DNA of 7,703 nt from Firmicutes bacterium CAG:24053_14 (GCA_001916715.1 MNSZ01000072.1:1774-9476), one strand, 5' to 3'; shown: positions 1-5,725, counted from the first letter of the stretch. Program-made: numbers and translations. The notes: a model not told the origin generated them from the sequence alone.

Positions 1-31
1 GATTTTGGTACCAAATGTCAATGTTTTTTAA

Positions 32-67
32 GGCGGAAAAGTGTACAGAATAAGCCGTTTTTCCGCC
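32..67. repeat. Inverted repeat / hairpin in the left intergenic region
   Basis: Positions 32-40 (GGCGGAAAA) are the exact reverse complement of 59-67 (TTTTCCGCC). This gives a 9-bp stem with an 18-nt loop. Neither side is followed by a run of T in the reading direction: plus reads CCCATC and minus reads TTAAAAAA, so it does not look like a standard intrinsic terminator. A 12-bp perfect palindrome (TTTGGTACCAAA, 4-15) lies just to its left. The hairpin could be part of the end of an upstream transcript or a protein site. No function is shown by the sequence. Confidence 0.5.
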
Positions 68-83
68 CCATCTTTGCTCATTT

Positions 84-104
84 CCCCCATTCCCGCCCTC
101 CCCC
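84..104 (-). other. G-quadruplex motif on the minus strand (C-tracts on plus)
   Basis: The plus strand has four C-runs in 21 bases: five C at 84-88, three at 92-94, three at 96-98 and five at 100-104, split by ATT, G and T. The minus strand therefore carries four G-runs of at least three with loops of 1, 1 and 3 bases, which fits the strict quadruplex pattern with very short loops. It lies about 55 bases upstream of the predicted promoter of the polyferredoxin gene, on that gene's template strand. Whether it folds in the cell is unknown. Confidence 0.6.
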
Positions 105-160
105 GCACAAAGCCCCGCTTCTTTCATAAAATGCCTTTTCCGTTATGCGATAGATTTCCC

Positions 161-188
161 TTGTGTTTTATACGGGATATGGTAGAAT
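161..188 (+). promoter_or_regulatory. Promoter of the polyferredoxin gene
   Basis: A -35 like TTGTGT (161-166) is followed by a 16-base spacer and a -10 TAGAAT (183-188). A TG at 180-181 gives an extended -10 (TGG-TAGAAT). Transcription would start near 195, leaving a leader of about 60 bases before the TTG start at 254. The -35 is only a partial match; the extended -10 makes the call plausible. Confidence 0.5.
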
Positions 189-240
189 GAAAGCGTAAAA
201 TTAAATTTTCAAACGCACAACATGTGCAAAGCACAGTTAC

Positions 241-247
241 AAGGAGG
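241..247 (+). promoter_or_regulatory. Ribosome binding site fixing a TTG start
   Basis: AAGGAGG at 241-247 is a near-perfect Shine-Dalgarno sequence with 6 bases (CTCATC) before TTG at 254. The ATG at 224 in the same frame has no such site and would place this sequence inside the coding region. TTG at 254 is therefore the likely start. Confidence 0.85.
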
Positions 248-253
248 CTCATC

Positions 254-1078
254 TTGAAAAAGTATCGGGCATCGGTTTTGATGTTTCTGCTTTTTGAAGG
301 CGTAGCGGTTACGCTGTGGCTCACAAAAAGCAACCTGTTTTATTTATTCAATTTCAGCTACATAGGTTCTTGCCTTTCGGTCGGCTTAGCGCTTTTCACC
401 GCGGGAAAACGCTATGCGCGGCAGTTTGTGCAGCTTGCAGTCGGTCTTTACATGCTCGTGTATCTGGGGCTGATGTCGCAGGAGAACATGCAGATTGAAG
501 GCTTTTGGTACTATCTGTTTTCCGGCGTGTTTGAGGCGGCGACGATTCACTACGCCGTCGCAAAAATTTTCGGCCCGCTGATTTTCGGCCGCGGCTGGTG
601 CGGTTATGCCTGCTGGACAGCCATGGTCTTAGACTTGCTCCCGTTCAAAGTGCCGCAAAAGCCCCGCAAAGAAAAGCTGGGCACGCTGCGCTATGTGATG
701 TTCGCGCTCTCGTTCGCGCTCGTCTCCGCCCTGTTCCTGATGAAGTTCTCGAACCTCGAGCGCATCATGTTCTGGCTGTTCCTCATCGGCAACATTCTTT
801 ACTATGCCGGCGGCATCGCGCTCGCGTTTATTTTTAAGGATAACCGCGCGTTCTGCAAATATCTTTGCCCGATCACGGTCTTCTTAAAGCCGATGAGCTA
901 TTTTTCACTCCTGCGCGTACATTGCGATGAAAGCAAATGTGTCCAATGCGGCAAATGCCTGAAGGTCTGCCCGATGAACGTCGAGGTCAACAAAGAAAGC
1001 CGAAAGCGCAAAAACGCCACGGAGTGCATCCTGTGCTATGCATGCACCAAAGTCTGTCCCAAAAAAGCGCTGCATTAA
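254..1078 (+). CDS. NapH/YccM-type membrane polyferredoxin with two 4Fe-4S clusters
   Basis: This is a 274-residue membrane iron-sulfur protein that probably moves electrons between a membrane carrier and a soluble redox partner. Hydrophobic segments lie near residues 6-22, 34-50, 58-74, 90-110, 147-163 and 171-195. Two motifs of the NapH/NosR/CcoG-like membrane ferredoxins are clear: FGRGWCGYAC (111-120) and CKYLCP (201-206). The C-terminal part is a bacterial ferredoxin with Cys229, 232, 235, 239 followed by Pro, and Cys258, 261, 264, 268 followed by Pro, which predicts two [4Fe-4S] clusters on the cytoplasmic side. The start is TTG at 254, chosen for the AAGGAGG 6 bases upstream; an ATG at 224 would add ten residues without a ribosome binding site. 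The gene appears monocistronic, with its own promoter and terminator. No napG, nos or reductase partner is present in the window, so the pathway is unknown. The family assignment is firm; the partner and substrate are not. Confidence 0.88.
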   Translation: MKKYRASVLMFLLFEGVAVTLWLTKSNLFYLFNFSYIGSCLSVGLALFTAGKRYARQFVQLAVGLYMLVYLGLMSQENMQIEGFWYYLFSGVFEAATIHYAVAKIFGPLIFGRGWCGYACWTAMVLDLLPFKVPQKPRKEKLGTLRYVMFALSFALVSALFLMKFSNLERIMFWLFLIGNILYYAGGIALAFIFKDNRAFCKYLCPITVFLKPMSYFSLLRVHCDESKCVQCGKCLKVCPMNVEVNKESRKRKNATECILCYACTKVCPKKALH

Positions 1079-1102
1079 AACGCTGTAAACCCTATATATA
1101 AG

Positions 1103-1137
1103 AAAAACTACGGTACCCACGAGCACCGTAGTTTTTT
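1103..1137. terminator. Bidirectional intrinsic terminator between convergent genes
   Basis: AAAAACTACGGT (1103-1114) pairs perfectly with ACCGTAGTTTTT (1125-1136), a 12-bp stem with a 10-base loop. T-runs follow in both directions: six T on plus (1132-1137) and TTTTTC on minus. It ends the polyferredoxin transcript 24 bases after its stop and can also stop the convergent repair gene, whose stop is about 85 bases away. Confidence 0.9.
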
Positions 1138-1175
1138 ATTTTATGTTCTCTTTTACGCCTTCACTTTCACCGGAA

Positions 1176-1195
1176 TCAGCAAATCGATTTGCTGA
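1176..1195. repeat. 20-bp perfect palindrome in a convergent intergenic gap
   Basis: TCAGCAAATCGATTTGCTGA is identical to its own reverse complement over all 20 bases. As RNA it could fold to an 8-bp stem with a TCGA tetraloop, but no T-run follows on either strand, so a terminator is unlikely. It lies 28 bases beyond the stop of the repair gene and about 40 bases from the shared terminator. It could be a site for a dimeric protein or an RNA end-protecting hairpin. Confidence 0.6.
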
Positions 1196-1223
1196 ATCTC
1201 CCGCTTTCCTGACTGTGCAAAAT

Positions 1224-1982
1224 TCAAGCACGGAGATTTTCAGTTTTATCCAAACGCCGTGCGCAAAAGGGACGTATCGGACATTGTCCGCACAATGGCT
1301 CCGTCGGCCGGCAGATATTTCGGCCTAAGGCCCAGAACGGCGAAGTTAAATAACCCGGAAACTTAGGGTTCAGCCGCCGCGCCGCTTCCGTTACGTCTTT
1401 CAATGTATCTTTTTCGCAGAACCCGGCGCGCAGAAAAATACGCCGAATATGCACATCATACGCAATATCTATATTTTCTTTATCTGATATTTCGACACCC
1501 AAATCGCGCCAAAGCAGCAAACAAGCAAGTGAAGCCTTTTTGTGGCTGATCCCAGAGAACGCCTCCAACCGCTCTACGATCTCCATGGCAGTCACATTGC
1601 TCCAGATATTCTCGGCGCAGCCGTCGTATTCCGATGTAAGTCTTTCGGCTGCCGACCACAAATACCGCCCCATATTGCCAGGATAGCGATGCAATGCCGG
1701 CTTTGTGCGTAGCAGTGTGCCTATTTCTTCCGACGAGCTTTCTTTGGCAATCTTCTGCATGGAAAAATGCCCTAACCGCTGCGCCAATTTATACGGCAGT
1801 GACCATGCGGTCTCCGCTTTCACCGATTGATCTGCGATAAGCCCGAACAAAAATGCGTTGCTGTCACGCATCACGAAATCGCGCTCTGCATCTGTCAAAA
1901 GTCCGCCGTTAAATATGTTTTCTGATGTTCCGAATGTCATTTCATAATTCTGCAAAGCGTTTAAAATATCCTTATTTTCCAC
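1224..1982 (-). CDS. HhH-GPD endonuclease III-like DNA glycosylase/AP lyase with 4Fe-4S loop
   Basis: This 252-residue protein belongs to the endonuclease III superfamily, which removes damaged bases and may cut the resulting abasic site. The clearest sign is the C-terminal iron-sulfur loop, Cys224-X6-Cys231-X2-Cys234-X5-Cys240, exactly the spacing of endonuclease III. The helix-hairpin-helix lies at about 139-153 (FSGISHKKA), with Lys148 at the place of the catalytic lysine. Asp176 in YDVHIRR matches the catalytic aspartate of the VDTH motif. Differences from a housekeeping Nth are a length over 250, a Ser in the usual GxG turn (GIS), and 28 residues between Lys and Asp where E. coli Nth has 18. 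The substrate may therefore differ. The start is GTG at 1982, with GGAGGT (1993-1988) 5-6 bases upstream. The start overlaps the end of a possible small ORF by 11 bases. Transcription probably comes from one or both minus-strand promoters described at 2033-2170. The superfamily is secure; the exact activity is inferred. Confidence 0.85.
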   Translation of the reverse strand: MENKDILNALQNYEMTFGTSENIFNGGLLTDAERDFVMRDSNAFLFGLIADQSVKAETAWSLPYKLAQRLGHFSMQKIAKESSSEEIGTLLRTKPALHRYPGNMGRYLWSAAERLTSEYDGCAENIWSNVTAMEIVERLEAFSGISHKKASLACLLLWRDLGVEISDKENIDIAYDVHIRRIFLRAGFCEKDTLKDVTEAARRLNPKFPGYLTSPFWALGRNICRPTEPLCGQCPIRPFCARRLDKTENLRA

Positions 1983-2112
1983 TGTGCACCTCCAAAATCA
2001 AGCTTTTCAATACAACTGAATTTCTTAATTTCAGTATAGCACAGCTTTTCAGTATCGCAATACAGAATTTCTCGTCCCTGCTTGAGGTGGCGAGATTGGG
2101 CTCACTTTTCAT
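1972..2112 (-). CDS. Possible 46-residue small protein or leader peptide
   Basis: This minus-strand ORF starts with ATG (2112-2110) and ends with TAA (1974-1972). It has a full AGGAGG (2125-2120) seven bases before the ATG and a good promoter just upstream (2170-2142). The stop lies 11 bases inside the downstream repair gene, in another frame, and the repair gene's ribosome binding site sits within the last codons. This is the arrangement expected for translational coupling. The peptide is basic, with a short repeat (AILKSCAILKL) matching an imperfect DNA repeat of about 20 bases, and it resembles no family I know. The case against: a second promoter-like block (2060-2033) lies inside it, the codons look unselected, and low-complexity leaders can carry chance ORFs. 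The initiation signals are clear; whether the peptide has a function is open. Confidence 0.4.
   Translation of the reverse strand: MKSEPNLATSSRDEKFCIAILKSCAILKLRNSVVLKSLILEVHSGK
2033..2060 (-). promoter_or_regulatory. Proximal promoter of the repair gene
   Basis: On the minus strand, TTGCGA (2060-2055) and TATACT (2038-2033) are separated by 16 bases. A TGC just before the -10 makes it extended. The RNA would start near 2026, about 44 bases before the GTG at 1982. The block CTGTGCTATACT is identical to that in the divergent promoter at 2180-2208. It lies inside the small ORF, so if that ORF is real this may be a second promoter or a chance match. Confidence 0.5.
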
Positions 2113-2119
2113 CTTTCGT

Positions 2120-2125
2120 CCTCCT
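2120..2125 (-). promoter_or_regulatory. Strong ribosome binding site of the small ORF
   Basis: The minus strand reads AGGAGG at 2125-2120, then seven bases (ACGAAAG), then ATG at 2112. This is as good as any ribosome binding site in the window. It is the main reason to take the small ORF seriously. Confidence 0.6.
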
Positions 2126-2141
2126 CTCGGGCTAAGCCCAG

Positions 2142-2170
2142 TTTATCACTTTACGCCGCGTCAAAGTCAA
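2142..2170 (-). promoter_or_regulatory. Distal minus-strand promoter before the small ORF and repair gene
   Basis: On the minus strand, TTGACT (2170-2165) is followed by a 17-base spacer and GATAAA (2147-2142). The -35 matches the consensus at five of six bases. Transcription would begin near 2135, about 10 bases before the AGGAGG of the small ORF. Its -35 lies nine bases from the -35 of the plus-strand promoter at 2180, so the two promoters stand back to back. Confidence 0.55.
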
Positions 2171-2179
2171 TAGAAAACA

Positions 2180-2208
2180 TTGCGATTTTTCAAAATCTGT
2201 GCTATACT
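2180..2208 (+). promoter_or_regulatory. Promoter of the pantothenate uptake and kinase operon
   Basis: TTGCGA (2180-2185), a 17-base spacer and TATACT (2203-2208) form a good housekeeping promoter, with TGC at 2200-2202 as an extended -10. The start would be near 2215, giving a leader of about 52 bases. The leader has a small TCTCC-TAC-GGAGA hairpin (2228-2240), too short to be a known riboswitch. Both boxes and the 12 bases up to 2208 recur in inverted orientation at 2033-2060. Confidence 0.7.
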
Positions 2209-2266
2209 TTTTTCGTATTGTATTGTATCTCCTACGGAGAATAATAACAAGAAAGGAAAATTGAAT

Positions 2267-2887
2267 ATGAACAAGAAATTTGACGCAAAGCAGCTCACTC
2301 TGCTCGGCCTGATGACGGCGCTTTTGCTGCTGATGTCCTTTACGCCGCTCGGCTATCTGAACATCGGGCCGCTCGCCATCACGTTCAACGTTATCCCGGT
2401 CGCCGTGTCCGCACTGGCCCTCGGACCTGTAGGTGGTCTCATCGCAGGATCCGTCTTCGGCCTCACAAGCTTTCTGCAGGCGATTGGCGTCGGCGGCGTG
2501 AGCATGCTCGGGTCCACGCTTTTTAGCATCAACCCGTTTTTCTCCATTTTGCTGTGCTTTATCCCGCGTATGCTGGACGGCTTTTTGCTCGGCTACATCT
2601 TCCGCAGCGTCAGTAAGCTGAACCGCGTCGCCGCGTGCTTCGTCACGGGCTTCGCCGCTGCGTTCTTAAATACGCTTTTCTTCATGTCCGCACTCATCCT
2701 GCTTTTCGGGCAGACCGAGTACATGCAGGGCTTGATCAACGGCCAAAACATTCTGCTGTTCGTCTGCGCGTTCGTCGGCGTCAATGCCGTGTTCGAGATG
2801 CTCTCGTCCACCGTCATCACCGGCGCCGTCGGCAGCGTCCTCTTAAAAGCCGGGTTTATTCAAACACCCGCTAAAAAAGCAGATTAA
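2267..2887 (+). CDS. panT: ECF transporter substrate-binding (S) component, probably pantothenate PanT
   Basis: This is a 206-residue integral membrane protein of the ECF S-component type. It binds a vitamin and works with a shared energizing module (two ATPases and EcfT) encoded elsewhere. About six hydrophobic segments are seen, near residues 9-27, 35-53, 55-72, 88-111, 122-147 and 160-197. The N-terminal region TPLGYLNIGPLAITF followed by a Gly/Ala-rich PVGGLIAGSVFG stretch is typical of the PF12822-like S components. The pantothenate assignment rests mainly on context: coaX, the kinase for imported pantothenate, starts 14 bases downstream in the same operon. The start is ATG at 2267, with a modest AAAGG at 2253-2257. 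Reading on upstream to 2180 would put the promoter inside the coding sequence, so that extension is rejected. Another vitamin substrate, such as folate or a pyridoxine-type compound, cannot be excluded from sequence alone. Confidence 0.82.
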   Translation: MNKKFDAKQLTLLGLMTALLLLMSFTPLGYLNIGPLAITFNVIPVAVSALALGPVGGLIAGSVFGLTSFLQAIGVGGVSMLGSTLFSINPFFSILLCFIPRMLDGFLLGYIFRSVSKLNRVAACFVTGFAAAFLNTLFFMSALILLFGQTEYMQGLINGQNILLFVCAFVGVNAVFEMLSSTVITGAVGSVLLKAGFIQTPAKKAD

Positions 2888-2901
2888 AAGGAGGTCCTCC
2901 C

Positions 2902-3675
2902 ATGATCTTAGCCATCGATATCGGCAACACCAACATTGTCATCGGCTGCTGTGCCGATGGACAGGTCATTTTCCGCGAACGCGTCTCCACAAACCCCACC
3001 GCAACGGTGCTCGAATATGCCGCCATGCTCAAAATGGCGTTTGATATGAACCGCGCAGACATCACCGCGGTTGACGGCGCGATTCTCTCGTCCGTCGTCC
3101 CGGCCGTCACGCTCACCATGCGCGACGCGGTGCACAAATATCTGCACCTCACGCCGCTCGTCGTCGGCCCCGGCATCAAAACCGGCCTGCGCATCCACAT
3201 CGATAATCCCGCCCAGCTCGGCAGCGATCTCGTCGTGGACGCCGTCGCGGGCATCCACCACTATCCCCTCCCGCAGATCATCATCGATATGGGTACCGCC
3301 ACCACCGTCTCCGTTCTGGATGCGGAGGGCGGATACCGCGGCGGCATGATTCTGCCGGGTGTGGCCGTCTCGCACGATGCCCTCGCAAGCCGCACCGCGC
3401 AGCTGCCGAAGGTCGCGTTCGAGCTGCCGAAGCACACCATCGGCACAAATTCCGTAGATTGCCTCAAAAGCGGCCTGCTCTACGGCAACGCCGGCGCACT
3501 GGACGGCCTCATCGACCGCATCAACGCGGAATTAAACACCCCCTGTACGGTCGTCGCAACCGGCGGACTCTCCTCCGTCATCGCGCCCCTTTGCCGCAAC
3601 AAGATCATCTTAGATGACGACCTGCTCCTCAAAGGGCTCTCCATCCTCTTTGAAAAAAACAAACCGAAAAACTGA
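2902..3675 (+). CDS. coaX: Type III pantothenate kinase CoaX
   Basis: This 257-residue cytoplasmic enzyme phosphorylates pantothenate with ATP, the first step of coenzyme A synthesis. Type III kinases belong to the acetate kinase/sugar kinase fold (ASKHA) and, unlike CoaA, are not inhibited by CoA. Visible motifs are the N-terminal phosphate loop DIGNTN (6-11), GPGIKTGL (89-96), LGSD at 106-109 with the presumed catalytic Asp109, the IIDMGTATT segment (127-135) and the C-terminal ATGG (219-222). Length is normal for the family. In many CoaX proteins the catalytic Asp is followed by Arg (GADR); here it is Leu110, probably a lineage variant. The start is ATG at 2902 behind AAAAGGAGGT (2886-2895), which overlaps the stop of the transporter gene, so the two are tightly linked. 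An imperfect hairpin (3674-3692) overlaps the stop codon, and the terminator follows at 3714. Confidence 0.95.
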   Translation: MILAIDIGNTNIVIGCCADGQVIFRERVSTNPTATVLEYAAMLKMAFDMNRADITAVDGAILSSVVPAVTLTMRDAVHKYLHLTPLVVGPGIKTGLRIHIDNPAQLGSDLVVDAVAGIHHYPLPQIIIDMGTATTVSVLDAEGGYRGGMILPGVAVSHDALASRTAQLPKVAFELPKHTIGTNSVDCLKSGLLYGNAGALDGLIDRINAELNTPCTVVATGGLSSVIAPLCRNKIILDDDLLLKGLSILFEKNKPKN

Positions 3676-3713
3676 AGACGCCCCGGCGCTTCAAGTCAAT
3701 ACAATACACACAA

Positions 3714-3750
3714 AAAGCACGCAGATTTTCATGCTCTGCGTGCTTTCTTT
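3714..3750. terminator. Bidirectional intrinsic terminator after coaX
   Basis: AAAGCACGCAGA (3714-3725) pairs with TCTGCGTGCTTT (3735-3746), a 12-bp stem with a 9-base loop (TTTTCATGC). T-rich tails follow on both strands: TTTCTTT on plus and CTTTTTG on minus. It stops the transporter-coaX transcript and, from the other side, the Nudix gene, whose stop codon is 8 bases away. Confidence 0.88.
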
Positions 3751-3758
3751 ATGTCCGT

Positions 3759-4193
3759 TTATACGCCGAACCCCCGTCTTTCCGCCTCTTTCAAAAGCGC
3801 CGGCATAATTTCCGGGTACGTCTGGTTTTCCGGCAGAACGTCGCATAATACAATTTTCTCCATCTCGCTGTGTATCTCCCCAAACGATGCGATTTCCGCA
3901 TAAAACAGCCCGCCGAACAATTCTTCACCCGTCTCGTTCACGCGCGTTTTGCCCGTCACGGAGTACACGCAGATCGGACGAATCTCAAATTTCACCGCAC
4001 CCGTTTCTTCCATAAGCTCGCGCTTCGCCGTCTCTGCAATCGCCTCCCCCGTCTCTCTGTGCCCGCCCGGAAACTCCAGCGTCTCGCGCGCCTTGTGCTT
4101 ACAAAACACCCATTTTCCGTCATGCTTCGCAATAACAACCGCAAAACGCAGCAGCTCGTCTTTCACATCTTCGTAAAACTTAACCGCCAACAT
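3759..4193 (-). CDS. Nudix (MutT-type) hydrolase
   Basis: This 144-residue protein has a perfect Nudix box, G-X5-E-X7-RE-U-X-EE-X-G-U, running from Gly44 to Ala66 (REL at 58-60, EE at 62-63). These residues bind the Mg ions for cleaving a nucleoside diphosphate linked to another group. The N-terminal VKFYEDVKDELLRFAVV and the line GKWVFCKHKARETLEFPGG resemble YtkD/MutT-like Firmicute proteins, which clean up oxidised or excess nucleotides; the true substrate cannot be read from sequence. I chose ATG at 4193, with a G-run (GGGGG) six bases upstream. An in-frame GTG at 4214 would add seven residues but has no good ribosome binding site. A consensus -35, TTGACA (4237-4232 on minus), lies in the 64-base gap after rarA, with a poor -10 (TGAAAAT), so a weak promoter of its own is possible. 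It may also be cotranscribed with rarA. Confidence 0.9.
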   Translation of the reverse strand: MLAVKFYEDVKDELLRFAVVIAKHDGKWVFCKHKARETLEFPGGHRETGEAIAETAKRELMEETGAVKFEIRPICVYSVTGKTRVNETGEELFGGLFYAEIASFGEIHSEMEKIVLCDVLPENQTYPEIMPALLKEAERRGFGV

Positions 4194-4257
4194 AAAATGC
4201 CCCCGAATTTTCACGCTCTCTCGTCAATCGTTGTCAAAAGTTTTGCTCAACGCAACC

Positions 4258-5586
4258 TCACTTCTTCCTCCGCTCCGCCTTCCACGCTTCAATCTGCCGC
4301 AGTCGCTCCTTCACCCTTGCTTCGCTGCCCTGTTCCGTCGGTCTGTAATACTTCTTTCCGGCAAGCGAATCCGGCAAGCACTGCATCGCGGTCAGCTTTT
4401 CCGCCGTATCGTGCGCATATTCGTACCCCTCGCCGTAATGCAGCTCCTTCATAAGCTTTGTTGGCGCGTTGCGGATGACGAGCGGCACCGGCTCGGAGAG
4501 CATTTTCTGTGCGTCCCTTTTCGCGCTCTCATACGCCACATACAGCGCGTTTGATTTCGGCGCCATCGACAAATACACCACGGCGTGCGTCAAATTCACC
4601 GAACACTCCGGCATACCGATAAAATGGCTCGCCTGATACGCCGCCACGGCGATCTCCAGTGCGCGGCTGTCCGCCATGCCCACGTCCTCGCTCGCGAATC
4701 GAATGAGCCGCCGCGCCACATACAGCGGGTCTTCGCCCGCCTCCAGCATACGCGAAAGCCAGTAGACCGCCGCGTCCGGGTCGCTGTTGCGCATCGATTT
4801 GTGCAGCGCCGAGATGATGTTGTAGTGCTCCTCGCCGGTTTTGTCGTACAAAAGCGACTTGCGGCTGATGCACTGCTCCAGCGTCTCCATCGTCACGGCT
4901 GTCTTGTCGCCCTCTCGGTGCCCGTTCAAAACGACCATCTCCAGCGTTCCCAGCGCCGTTCGCGCGTCACCGTTTGCAAACGCTGCAAGCATTTTCAACA
5001 TCTCATCGGTGATCTCCACCGTCTGGTTACCGAAGCCGCGCGGGTCTTTGATTGCGCGCTTCATCAACTCCACAAGCTCATCTTCGGAAAGTGCCTGCAA
5101 AACGAACACCTTGCAGCGCGACAAAAGTGCGGCGTTCACCTCAAACGAGGGGTTCTCCGTCGTCGCGCCGATGAGCACGATGCTGCCCTTTTCCACAAAC
5201 GGCAAAAACGCGTCCTGCTGCGCCTTATTAAAGCGGTGGATTTCGTCGATGAACAGCAGCGTGCGCTCACCCATGCGGTGGTTCTGCTCCGCCTCGCTCA
5301 TCACGCCGCGAATTTCCTTGATGCCGCTCGTCACGGCGCTGAAATTGATGAAATTCGCCTTCGTCCGCGCCGCAATGATCTGCGCCAGCGTCGTTTTACC
5401 CACGCCCGGCGGCCCCCAGAAAATCATGGAAGACACGCGGTCTTCTTCAATCAGCTGCCGCAGTACCTTGCCCTTGCCGAGCAAATGGCGCTGCCCCGCA
5501 AATTCCTCCAGCGTCCGCGGCCGCATCCGCGTCGCAAGCGGCATGTCCTGCCCCGCCCGGTTTCCAAATAAGCTCTGCTGTTCCAT
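4258..5586 (-). CDS. rarA: Replication-associated recombination protein RarA (MgsA), AAA+ ATPase
   Basis: This 442-residue AAA+ ATPase of the RarA/MgsA/WRNIP1 family acts in the cytoplasm at stalled replication forks and gaps. The lead-in ATRMRPRTLEEFAGQRHLLG (18-37) is characteristic. Walker A is GPPGVGKTT (58-66), Walker B LLFIDE (110-115), sensor 1 GATTEN (140-145), an arginine finger is likely at Arg157 (LLSRC), and sensor 2 lies in GDARTALGTLE. The C-terminal half, from about 270 with VYWLSRMLEAGEDPLYVARR onward, is the tetramer-forming domain. Length is normal. The start is ATG at 5586 with AAGGAG seven bases upstream. The N-terminal QQSLF (3-7) resembles the pentapeptide that binds the DNA polymerase sliding clamp. 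No clear terminator separates it from the Nudix gene downstream. A weak promoter (TTGCGT, 17 bases, TATGCA) may lie in the 139-base gap upstream of it. Confidence 0.96.
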   Translation of the reverse strand: MEQQSLFGNRAGQDMPLATRMRPRTLEEFAGQRHLLGKGKVLRQLIEEDRVSSMIFWGPPGVGKTTLAQIIAARTKANFINFSAVTSGIKEIRGVMSEAEQNHRMGERTLLFIDEIHRFNKAQQDAFLPFVEKGSIVLIGATTENPSFEVNAALLSRCKVFVLQALSEDELVELMKRAIKDPRGFGNQTVEITDEMLKMLAAFANGDARTALGTLEMVVLNGHREGDKTAVTMETLEQCISRKSLLYDKTGEEHYNIISALHKSMRNSDPDAAVYWLSRMLEAGEDPLYVARRLIRFASEDVGMADSRALEIAVAAYQASHFIGMPECSVNLTHAVVYLSMAPKSNALYVAYESAKRDAQKMLSEPVPLVIRNAPTKLMKELHYGEGYEYAHDTAEKLTAMQCLPDSLAGKKYYRPTEQGSEARVKERLRQIEAWKAERRKK

Positions 5587-5725
5587 TTCGCGTCTCCTTC
5601 CGTCTGCAAAACCTGCATAAGCCCTGACTTTTTATCACGCAAACCTGCGCAAATTACATTCAATCCGCCTTCCGCAAAAACAGCTTCTCCGAAAGTGCCC
5701 CGTTTTCACGCACAGTCCACGGTTT

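Noticed and set aside
32..67. Hairpin at the left end as an intrinsic terminator
   Set aside because: The 9-bp stem is real, but there is no T-run after it on either strand.
2180..2266. N-terminal extension of the ECF transporter gene to a start at 2180
   Set aside because: The extension would contain the TTGCGA/TATACT promoter and has no ribosome binding site. ATG at 2267 gives a normal S-component N-terminus.
2215..2266. A riboswitch in the leader of the pantothenate operon
   Set aside because: The leader is only about 52 bases and shows just a 5-bp TCTCC/GGAGA hairpin, too small for any known aptamer.
2908..3435. Minus-strand open frame of 175 codons opposite coaX
   Set aside because: Composition dominated by Gly, Ala, Asp and Arg, no ribosome binding site, fully antisense to CoaX; a shadow frame.
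4585..5571. A 328-codon plus-strand open frame opposite rarA, and another at 4841-5620
   Set aside because: The translation is rich in Arg, His and Gln, or Ser and Pro, with no domain, and lies wholly antisense to a clear RarA. It is a by-product of GC-biased codons.
5451..5663. Minus-strand 70-codon open frame with a GGAAGG and TTG start upstream of rarA
   Set aside because: It starts at TTG with poor spacing and overlaps the first 45 rarA codons in another frame. The peptide has no recognisable features, so it is probably chance.
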